Source: Anthoceros angustus (Eukaryota; Streptophyta; Anthocerotopsida; Anthocerotales; Anthocerotaceae). From it: a DNA stretch of 64,000 bases. The position numbers and the translations under genes were made by a program. The notes under the pieces are model-generated. The model made no database searches. It saw nothing but the letters and a program-made list of their open reading frames with translations, and had not been told where the DNA came from. The stretch spans positions 62,001 to 126,000 of the forward strand of contig MU008189.1 of assembly GCA_010909165.1 (NCBI GenBank). The letters run 5' to 3'. Shown here one piece after another: positions 56,381 through 64,000 of the stretch (positions are counted from its first letter, which is position 1; each line of letters opens with the position of its first letter).

Positions 56381-56915
56381 AGGACTTTGAAAGACCCCAT
56401 AGTTCACTAGGACACTGCCAGATCATGAAGGACACTTTCCTGGGAATGTTACCTGCAGACGGCTAGCTGATTGTGGCTTATATCCATGTACTCTAAGGAG
56501 CGCAGCTCACCAGAACTCCCTGAAATGGACCCCTCAAACATGTTGTGAGAAAGGTAAGTATTCTTAAGCCAACCAGAGCACCAACATCCAGTGGGATGCT
56601 GCCCACGATCTGGTTAGAAGATTGTGTTTGCCTGGAGGATAAACTCGAACGTCAGCGGTTGTGCAGCAGTGATAGGAACTTCTTGACAGAGAGTTTGCTG
56701 TGAGTCCAGTGATCAGTGAGTTTGCTGTGGTTGCTCCTGAGGAGGCTCAAAACGCGCAGACCCACAGGCTGCTCAAGTTGATCATGAGGAATGCTCCCTG
56801 ACAACTTGTTGTCTTGGAAGTCGATGAGAAGGAGGCTGGGACAGTGGCGCAAACTGGATGGTATAGAATGGTCCATTCAAAGCGTTTCCTCGCAGGATCA
56901 AGGTACGCAAACTGG
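56380..56915 (-). pseudogene. Leucine-rich-repeat receptor fragment, degenerate
   Basis: Across shifting minus-strand frames the LRR consensus is plain: [83 protein letters not shown] and a last GNIPR. Frameshifts between and within repeats and no kinase or signal peptide show it is a broken piece of an LRR-RLK or LRR-RLP ectodomain. Confidence 0.7.
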
Positions 56916-56931
56916 TGACGCTGATACACCA

Positions 56932-57705
56932 GTGATTGCTGTTCCCCTGCGTATAGAAGCAAACATCATACAATTTGAACCCCGATTACCTGAGTGGAAA
57001 CAGTCAGCCGTTGAGGACTTGGGAGTTGGGAACGAGAATAAGATAGCTGTGTACTTTGAGACTGTTTGCAGGCCGAGTGTGGAGTTACTTGGGGTGGTTG
57101 CCCCTACTTCATATGGGTGCAGCTACTTCTTGAACCTGCATAGGGCCACAGGGCACCCTGTCCTTGTGTACATGCCAGCTGGGCGTTTGGCAAACGACAT
57201 TGAGAAACTTTCAGATGAGGCTGCGGCGAGCTTTGCAGTGTTGCAACTGAAGAGCATTTCACCTGATGTGTCTGAGCCTGTGAGCTTTTTTTTGATCCTA
57301 GTGGCTCGAATCTGGTCGTATTCTGTGATGTTTTGTGTCTGAGCTCACACCAGACGGTTGGATATTTCACAGATACGCTATCTTGTCTCGCATTGGGGTT
57401 CGGATCTGAGTTCAAAGGGCTGCTAGGGTTATGATGTTGTTCGGAAGCCCCATGATTGTATGACAGACTTCGTGCACCTGTAGAAAATCTCTAATCAGCA
57501 GGCAAAGCAACCAGTCGAACATTTCCTGGCAGTGCATGGTGCGTTCTCAACAGGGGTGATGGCTGCTGAGGACTGGCAGAAGCTATTTACACACCACTAT
57601 AGGGAACTGGAGCTCTTTCAACCTGGCATGGCAGAAGATATCGCAAACGAATCGATACCTTTGCAAATTTCACCGTGGTTGCGCATGGATTGTCCTGGCT
57701 CATGT
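56932..57705 (+). pseudogene. Polyamine oxidase (PAO) C-terminal fragment, intron retained
   Basis: The flavin amine-oxidase C-terminal half is recognisable. It opens [20 protein letters not shown] and continues with [37 protein letters not shown] and [20 protein letters not shown] normal-looking intron (57280-57372, GTGAGC...TTTCACAG) leads into RYLVSHWGSDLSSKGC. There follow an in-frame TAG, a 1-nt deletion between KPHD and LYDRLRAPVENL, loss of the FAD-binding EATS segment, then VHGAFSTGVMAAEDW and ELELFQPGMAED. The N-terminal Rossmann FAD domain is absent. The retained intron marks a duplicated DNA fragment, not a retrocopy. Confidence 0.85.
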
Positions 57706-57766
57706 CGCATAAAGTTGGTGCATGGTAAGCACCGTCCAAGGTTGCCCAATGCTCTTATACGATTGT

Positions 57767-57838
57767 AAATATATATTTATTATATATGTATATATAATAT
57801 AAAATACATACATAAATATATAATACATAATATATAAT
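57767..57838. repeat. AT-rich low-complexity tract
   Basis: About 70 bp made almost only of TATA/TATAT/ATACATA motifs directly after the PAO fragment. Confidence 0.8.
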
Positions 57839-58302
57839 GTCCGCGATCATCATCGTCCAGTCTATGAATTCGTGGAATTTGGGAAGTTGGGCGGCATGGT
57901 ATGCGGAGGAGAGTTAAAGCATCCACGCGTGATGAAAGTACAGCGAGTAACAACCTATGGTTGCCTAGCTTGGGACCATAACAACTTCTATGTAATGCTG
58001 TAATGGTTATGTTTGGTAAAACCTATTCCCAACTCTATGGCCTTATAGGGACACCTATTATAAATGTTGCTAATTATTTGTATCCTTTGGTTACTCCAAA
58101 TTAAACTCCAGTTGTTAGTGCCCTTTGAGTTACTCCAAATTAAACTCCCTTTTCAGGACTTCGTTGTATACTTTGTAATATTTATGTAAAGTCTCTAAAT
58201 TTTTTAAAATATATATATAAAAAAATCTCCTCTCTACAAATATAAATATTACAAAGTCTCCAAATTCTCTAAAAACTGTTGGCATTCCATATACATGCAT
58301 GC
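57839..58302. other. Intergenic, AT-rich
   Basis: A 26-bp direct repeat (GAGTTACTCCAAATTAAACTCC type, 58090-58150) occurs twice. Nothing coding was seen. Confidence 0.35.
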
Positions 58303-58518
58303 AAGAAGAAAAAAAAAGAATTTTATTTAAGTCCACTAAGGACGAATTTCGGTCATGGGACTTGGTACTTAACAACTTGTACCATGATGTGCTTAAGCTA
58401 CTTGCACCAAGGGCATCCACTCCTTTAGACACCCCATCTAAGTACCGATCTAAGCTCAGGATGCTTAATCACGGCGTTGTTATAAATGTGTGTCCATTTG
58501 GACTAAGCCATTTGGACC
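58303..58518 (-). repeat. 5S-rRNA-like dispersed repeat (Cassandra-like), copy 3
   Basis: Reverse-strand copy of the repeat at 49793-50015. On the minus strand it reads GGTCCAAATGGCTTAGTCCA, ACACACATTTATAAC, GTGATTAAGCATCCTGAGC, GGTACTTAGATGGGGTG, TGGTGCAAGTAGCTTAAGC and TTAAATAAAATTC followed by a T-rich end. Identity to copy 2 is roughly 90% by eye, with both ends matching, which defines the repeat limits. Confidence 0.65.
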
Positions 58519-59910
58519 AGAGGTGTGACGAGTGACCTGCTGTGCCGCTCCCAGCGGCGATTAGGGCTCGGAGTCCAGCGGCGGTGTTGAATCGCTTTAT
58601 TTGGTAAATTTGGTGGCATTTTCATATTTCTGTCACGCCTCTTGAGATTGAACTGGGAGATGTCACATCTCTTGAAATTGAGTTGGGAGATGCCGGGGAG
58701 CGCCACGCAGCCTAGCCTGAGCCTCACGACAAGTGGACTGAGGTCCGTTAGCTCATGGCAAACGATGACTTCCATCAGAAGCGCGTTGCAGGTGGAAGCA
58801 AGGGGGAATGTGTACAGAAGGAGGGAATATGTGCAGAAGGATGTGAAGAAATTCCAGTCTCTCGTGTAGCTCGGAGCCGACCCCTGGAGCTGTATAATCT
58901 AGTGCGATCCGGACATCTTGACAAATCCTTTTGCACTCGGTGCTTGGCGACAAGATTACCGAAGCCTCCAGGCACAGGAAGGAGAGTTTCCTGAGTCCCC
59001 GAGAGCTCCAGAAGACACAGACGGGAAGAGCCAAGAGAATGTAGACCTCGTGACGGCAGTGATGGAACCTCAGGAAATCGGTGGAGGATGCAAGAGGCGG
59101 ACCGACAGACAGCAGCCGCCCTTCGTCAGTGCAACCTCCAGCAGACAGCAGCCGCCCTTGGTCAGTGCTACCTCCAGCAGACAGCAGCCGCGCTTGCGGA
59201 AGACGCGAGATTCAGGAGAACGGCATTGAGTACCTTCAGTACTAGAAGAGAGGAATTGAAGTTCAAGTTGCGGGCGAACAAGGCCCGAGGCGATTGTGGC
59301 TCGAGGAAGCTTGAAACCGGGATCTGGCTGCCATGAAAGACCAGGTAGCTGCCTTAAAGTGATTACCGGAAGCAAAGATTGGAGTTGATCCAAGACGGGA
59401 TGCTGTGCGTGAGACGGCGACGCCAGGACAGATTTCAGCTCGAAGAGGCTCGAAACCGGGAATTGGCTGCCATGGAGGAGCAGTTATCAGTGAGCACGTT
59501 CAATCAGTTTGCGGAACGTGGATGCGGGAAATAATCACGTCCATGGCCTGTAGCTCAGTAAGCTTAAGACTCTGCTTGTGGAGCAAAGCACACTGGTTGA
59601 TATCAACCCTAAACCGGTTAAACTGGTTTTGTTCCTTCACCAGGTTGAGAGTCTCGTAGTATGACATACTCTGTAGTTCAGGAGCTTTTGGAGGTAGCGT
59701 ACGTTGCTGTCGGCTGGGAAGAACTTCTTTTGATTCGATTAGGAAGCTATGTGATTAGGCTTGCTGGAATTTTGATGCTCTACAGCATCGCGCTCGAAAT
59801 TGAAGGATTCTTTTGTCTTAGTGCAATCTGTTCTTGGTGGCATGTTGTGATACGCCTTTTTCCCTCGTCTATTGGAGTGGGTTAGTGTGCCGCAGTTGCA
59901 GGCTGCCGAG
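58519..59910. other. Remnant of a glutamine-rich coiled-coil coding region plus metallophosphoesterase 5' region
   Basis: Between 59080 and 59520 broken plus frames give LQQTAAALGQCYLQQTAAAL, then RREELKFKLRANKA, EEA*NRDLAAMKDQ and LEEARNRELAAMEEQL. These are heptad-like repeats with a stop between related units. A 36-bp unit (AGACAGCAGCCGCCCTTCGT...) repeats two and a half times at 59107-59190. I cannot name the family. No intact gene was seen. Confidence 0.35.
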
Positions 59911-62499
59911 ATGGGTCTGGCCGCGTTGAGCTTTGTATTGCTCTTGCTCCGCACCGGGTTCGCTGCTGATGTCCATGGCAGCAGGAAGGGCGAGATGATG
60001 CCGCTGAATGATGGTCCTCCAGGCGTGGCATGGGTGGTGCAGGTGTCGGATCTGCATGTCAGTGCCTTTAAACCGGAGAGGGCCCAAGCGCTGAGGATGA
60101 TGCTGGGGCAGGTTCTTGCCATGATCAAGCCTTCGCTGGTGCTCATCACGGGCGATTTGATAGGTGGGTTTGATTTGTTGGGTCCGCTGCCGTCTTTGAG
60201 TTTTGCAGCACGGCAGCACCTGGTTTAGGGCATGGGAGAAAGAAGGTCGTCTGATTTTTGTTCCGTCGTGTTGGAGTCAGATGCAAAGAATAGGGCAAGC
60301 ACATCGTCAAGGCAGGATGAAGCCGAGTGGGTTGAATATAAGAGCTCTATGGAGGCCGCGCTGAAGGACAGCGGGCTGCCGGTGGATTCCTTTTGGGATA
60401 TACGTGGTAACCATGATACATATGGAGTACCATATGCTGGCAGCCCGTTGGACTACTTTCCCCGTTACAGCTTTAGTGGACCTCTTGGCCGGAACAGATC
60501 TGTGCACAGCCTTACGCTTTTGGTATGAACAGCAAGTCCGCTTGATGCAGTGAGAGATGTGAATGCGATTTGTGACACTGTCAGTTATGGTTTCATGGAT
60601 AAAGATAGGTAGAGTGGTGACTTTTTTAAGTCTGAAGAAGAGCAGAGGTGGTTGACGTTTGTTTGATGCTTGTGAAGGGCAAGAGCGGATGGAGGCATCT
60701 TTTTGTTGGATTGGATCAGTCCATGCAAATAGGACTCCGGGGACCAACAAATCTGTTTGGGCACCCAGATGATGAGAGCTTGGCAGAGCTGGACGAGGCA
60801 TTGGGTCAATGGGATAACATCACATCAGGGAGGATAACGAAGCACGTGTTTGGACATTTTCCTATGTCATTCACGGCTGGCACTCAAGCTGGGAAGCGTG
60901 TCGAGGAGACGTTGGCAAAGCATGGGGTCTCGGCTTATGTATGTGGACATTTGCATGCAAAATTTGGAAAGCACATATATAGGCACCATCAGCTATTGCT
61001 GCCAGATATGACAAGCGCTCCTGCTGACTTTTGGGAATGGGAGATGGGTGATTGGAGGATGAGCAGAATTGTACGCATCATTGCCATAGATGAGGGTCGG
61101 ACTGCTTTCACGGATTTCAGACTCTACGCAGGCAAAAACTTTTCTGATGCTCAAAACCTCAGGGTGCCTACAGTTATTGTCCCAACATTCCCCTTGGATT
61201 CTCGGTTCATGTTAAGCAAAGCTTCGACTGGATCTTTGGCACCACATCGTTCCATCAGAGCTCTTATATTCTCCCCTGAGCCTGAGGTCTCTGTATCCGT
61301 CAAGATCTTGGACAAGTCAGGAGGGCCAGACAAGATACTTTATGAGCAATCCATGCATCTGGTATCAGAGTACTTGGGTGCAAGAGGGCCTCTGTTCGAA
61401 GCACCATGGGAACCAGAGAAGTACCTGGATCCTTCACCTACCCGCTATTGGCTGGAGGTGACTGTGACCAGCTCCTCCAATTTGGTTTTGGCAACTGAGA
61501 GCAGGCCATTTTCTGTGAACAACAACGATGCTGGTTATCGTTACACATGGATGGAATTTCTAGTTATGGGGTTTGAGTGGGATAGCTTCATGAGATCTCT
61601 TCTTTACTTAAACTTGTCAATCATGTTGTTTATCATTCTTTTGCTTCCAAAGATTATGTGTGCTTGGACGAAAAGAGCTGGGGTTTATGAGAAGCTAGTG
61701 CCCAACCTCAACAAGGACTCCTGTATGTCAAGTCTTATCAGGTTACCTCTGTGGGTCTTGATGGAAGGTGCGCAGAACTCAACTCTATGGTGGAGCGAGC
61801 TTATTGTTTTGGTGTACCTATTGTTTTGCCCATGGTTTTGGGGCCTTCCCCTTGCAGAGGGATACCCTGTGGGAAGCTTCTTCTTGTGGGGATGGACTCT
61901 TAAGCCATCGCAAACTAGTTCAGTAATCAGAAATGTAGGGGTGCCTGACAACATGAATGTAGTGCTTCCATTCCTCTACACTGTGTTATTTCCATTGTTC
62001 CTACTTGGAGCAGCACTATCTGCTGAACGCGCAGCCTGTGAGACAATGTCAAGAGTTTCTGAACAGCGGAGCAATGAGATTCGGACAACCTCAAGCAGTG
62101 TGGGTGTGGTTAAGGTGAGTGGTAGGGCGAACATTGAGGGAACCCTAAGGCCTTCTGTATCAGGGGCTTGTCCAGAAGATGCTTTACTTGAGAAGGAGGC
62201 CAGCGCGGTGGCCGTTAGAAAGATTGATCGGTGCCCCAAGAGGGTAACCAGGGTGCTACTTATCATTGGGTGCCTGCTTGTCGGCTACCTACATCTGCGA
62301 GTAAGGGGGTACTTCCACATCTCCTTTGTCAGATGCAAACATTGGATACTTCTAACCCTTTTGTTCTTGTGTGCAGTGGTGTGCTCGAATGGTATCATCA
62401 TATGGGCCTTTGGCAGCTCTTGTTTCCCCTGGCATGGCGTGGTCTGTCCCAGTGTTGTTGATAATAGCAGTTTGTGAGACATCAGCCTTGAGGATTTAG
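59911..62499 (+). CDS. TMEM62-like membrane metallophosphoesterase (At3g03305-type), 4 exons
   Basis: A calcineurin-like phosphoesterase with a C-terminal membrane region; substrate unknown. Exons: 59911-60163, 60281-60522, 60678-62300 and 62377-62499, giving 746 residues, close to the Arabidopsis protein At3g03305 as I recall it. An N-terminal hydrophobic signal (LAALSFVLLLLRTGFAA) leads into the metal-binding motifs VSDLHVS (DxH), ITGDLI (GD), RGNHDTYGV (GNHD), FGHFPMSF and CGHLHAKFGKH (GHxH). FWEWEMGDWRMSRIVRI is a family hallmark. Several hydrophobic segments follow from about residue 470 (NLSIMLFIILLLPKIMC, LIVLVYLLFCPWFWGLPL and others). I splice the last intron (62301-62376, GTAAGG...TGTGCAG), which keeps the frame and gives a hydrophobic tail; reading through would stop at 62477 instead. 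Confidence 0.9.
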
Positions 62500-63291
62500 G
62501 TGTCAGTGGTGGTATTCAGAGGACCACCAGGCTTTCCTTGCAGCTCGCCTTGAGCTGCAGGGGAGGGTGGAACTGAATGTTGAAGGATAAGGCCTCTTTC
62601 CCACGAGGTAGTACCTACCTCAATCTCTGGGTATGGTTTTCCCGTAAGCTGGTGATCATCTCACTTCCATTTCGTGTCTTTTGATATGCTTGCAGACACA
62701 CACAGGGCGCTGGGGACAAGAGTCAAGCTCCAAGGATATGTACTTAGTGGTTGTCATGCTCCTTAAGGTAGCCAGGGCATGGTGAACAACGAATTCGATT
62801 TGCACACTTGAATCTAGACTGCTGGAAGAATTATAGAGTTGAGCAAGCGGATACATGCGCATATGAAGCCCGCAAGTTGGGGTTTTGGATATTATTGTAG
62901 GTGTCAGGATGAACGAAGGAAGATTCAGTTGGAAGATTGGTTTCCTAAGCAGTGTCTGCTCAGATTTCTTACTCCTGAAAAGGTTCATACACGGCTACTC
63001 CCTCTCTATGTTGAGAATAAGGGCTGATACGCATGGGCCAACGGCCAAACTATTGACAATTTCTCGAAACGAGAGAACGTTGTGCGGGGCATTTTATGTT
63101 GCTTTAAAAGGTATTGTGTTAGCTTTCACGCAACTTTATGCAAGAATCAGCTTTGATGTAAGCATCACTGTGCGCTATGCAAACCACATGCACGAGGAAA
63201 GTAGGTCAGCTGCTGCTTCTCCAAGACAGAGAATACCCCATTAAACTATGTTACTGCTGCTTGTCCAAGACATAGAATAACCCATTAAACT
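62500..63291. other. Intergenic before the 3D-domain gene
   Basis: 3' region of the metallophosphoesterase gene and upstream region of the next one. A short direct repeat at 63210-63300 reaches the next start codon. Confidence 0.4.
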
Positions 63292-63300
63292 ATGTCAAAG
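63210..63300 (+). repeat. Two-copy tandem repeat of about 45 bp spanning a start codon
   Basis: TGCTGCTT(C/G)TCCAAGACA(G/T)AGAATA(A)CCC followed by ATTAAACTATGT occurs twice. The second copy's ATG (63292) is the start of the 3D-domain gene; the first copy offers an out-of-use upstream ATG at about 63248. Confidence 0.85.
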
Positions 63301-63969
63301 TCTGTTCCAACCTTCTCAACTTGGATCAAGATGGCCAAGGCTGTTATCTTATTTGCGATGTGGATGTTGGTGGGCTTGCAAGCAGCAATTGCACAAGAGA
63401 GTTCCTCCTGTTACGACGGCACTTCTCGGCTCAGGTTCACGAAATTTTGGATTGCTAGGGAAGGATTATCCGATGTGACGTATGACGGCAGACCCATTAA
63501 CCTCGTAGGCCCGAAAACTAAATTGATTATTGATGCTAACGGGTTAGCGATTGCGAGTGTGGACGTGAACACCTATGAAAAGTGTGTAGAGGAAGGCACA
63601 TGTATGTTGTCGAATGGGAAGCTCATTGCATACGATTCATATCGTGAATTCTTTTTCGTTGTGGATCAAACGAAGTATCCCTATGGAATTGGGTCCACCA
63701 ACAATCCGTTGCACCCTTTTGTGAGCGTAGCCATTGGCGACCTACCCTTCGGAACAAAGCTATCAATTCCAGCGTTGAAGAACGTGAAGCTCCCAAACGG
63801 AGAAGCACATAATGGGTGCGTCCAGGTAGAGGATAGTGGTGGGCACGGTCCTTGTTACATCGATTTCTTTGTGGTCTCGTACTCAAACTACGTGGCATTA
63901 GATTCGAACTTACCGGAATACACTACAGCTGAAATAGACCCGAATTGTGTGATTCTCAATTACGTTTAA
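63292..63969 (+). CDS. Secreted 3D-domain/double-psi beta-barrel-like protein
   Basis: Intronless, 225 residues. A signal peptide (AVILFAMWMLVGLQAAIAQ) likely cleaves near residue 35. The mature part has SSCYDGTSRLRFTKFWIARE, a Cys pair in KCVEEGTCMLSNGKLIAYDS, VAIGDLPFGTKLSIP and VQVEDSGGHGPCYIDFFV. The run IGDLPFGTKLSIP ... VEDSGG..G..ID follows the 3D-domain pattern (P-x-G-T-x-[LI] ... DxGG...G...[LVI]D) of double-psi barrels in bacterial MltA-type and fungal secreted proteins. Its Asp pair is kept. I know of no common plant family with this layout. Horizontal acquisition from fungi or bacteria is possible. It may be an extracellular carbohydrate-active or inhibitor-like protein; function is not established. 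Its 3' flank reaches the window end. Confidence 0.75.
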   Translation: MSKSVPTFSTWIKMAKAVILFAMWMLVGLQAAIAQESSSCYDGTSRLRFTKFWIAREGLSDVTYDGRPINLVGPKTKLIIDANGLAIASVDVNTYEKCVEEGTCMLSNGKLIAYDSYREFFFVVDQTKYPYGIGSTNNPLHPFVSVAIGDLPFGTKLSIPALKNVKLPNGEAHNGCVQVEDSGGHGPCYIDFFVVSYSNYVALDSNLPEYTTAEIDPNCVILNYV

Positions 63970-64000
63970 TCAAACAATTCTATTCCTCTTAGTTTTTGCG

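Noticed and set aside
62301-62477. Reading the metallophosphoesterase straight through to the stop at 62477
   Set aside because: Strong GTAAGG and TGTGCAG sites bound a 76-nt intron. Splicing yields a hydrophobic tail that suits the membrane region better.

Overview
This is nuclear DNA from a land plant. Protein genes are split by many short GT-AG introns (about 60 to 140 nt where I could trace them), several products carry plastid-targeting-like N-termini, and the space between genes is filled with decayed LTR retrotransposons. Four long, almost intronless PLS-class pentatricopeptide (PPR) organelle RNA-editing factors lie within 48 kb. Two end in an aberrant DYW domain (CSCGDRF and CSCGDRH) of a kind associated with lineages that perform U-to-C editing (hornworts, ferns, non-Selaginella lycophytes). 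Three dispersed repeats resembling 5S rRNA look like Cassandra-type elements, which are reported from vascular plants. Together these favour a fern or lycophyte, with a hornwort possible, but the assignment is inference.

Layout. 1-6068 (+): the 3' portion of APC1, the largest anaphase-promoting-complex subunit. 6165-8811 (-): an E+-type PPR protein, converging on APC1. 9.3-18.9 kb: a transposon-rich block with a 5S-like repeat, a Ty1/copia end, two solo LTRs in opposite orientation with perfect 4-bp target duplications, a decayed Ty3 polyprotein and a 24-bp minisatellite that can encode an acidic repeat protein. 18882-20802 (-): a four-exon cytochrome P450. 21.5-21.75 kb: a tandem-repeat array. 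23122-26171 (+): 2-isopropylmalate synthase (12 exons). 26698-28179 (+): proteasome beta2 subunit (8 exons). 28735-31209 (+): a DYW-type PPR. 34478-36741 (-): a PIFI-like plastid gene with a recent internal tandem duplication of four exons. 37087-40168 (-): the second DYW-type PPR. 40644-41326 (-): SPT4 in five tiny exons. 41.5-50.1 kb: copia fragments and repeats. 50918-53659 (-): a second E+-type PPR, divergent from 54273-55319 (+), an intronless MO25-like gene. 56.4-57.7 kb: an LRR pseudogene facing a polyamine oxidase pseudogene. 59911-62499 (+): a TMEM62-like membrane metallophosphoesterase. 63292-63969 (+): a secreted 3D/double-psi-barrel-like protein unusual for a plant.

There are no operons. 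The genes are housekeeping functions (cell cycle, transcription elongation, protein turnover, leucine synthesis, plastid electron flow) interleaved with a dispersed PPR group. The two E+ proteins lack a deaminase domain and would need one supplied in trans. The two DYW proteins carry their own. Splice models were built by hand from frame, GT/AG sites and family similarity remembered from known proteins; no database search was possible.
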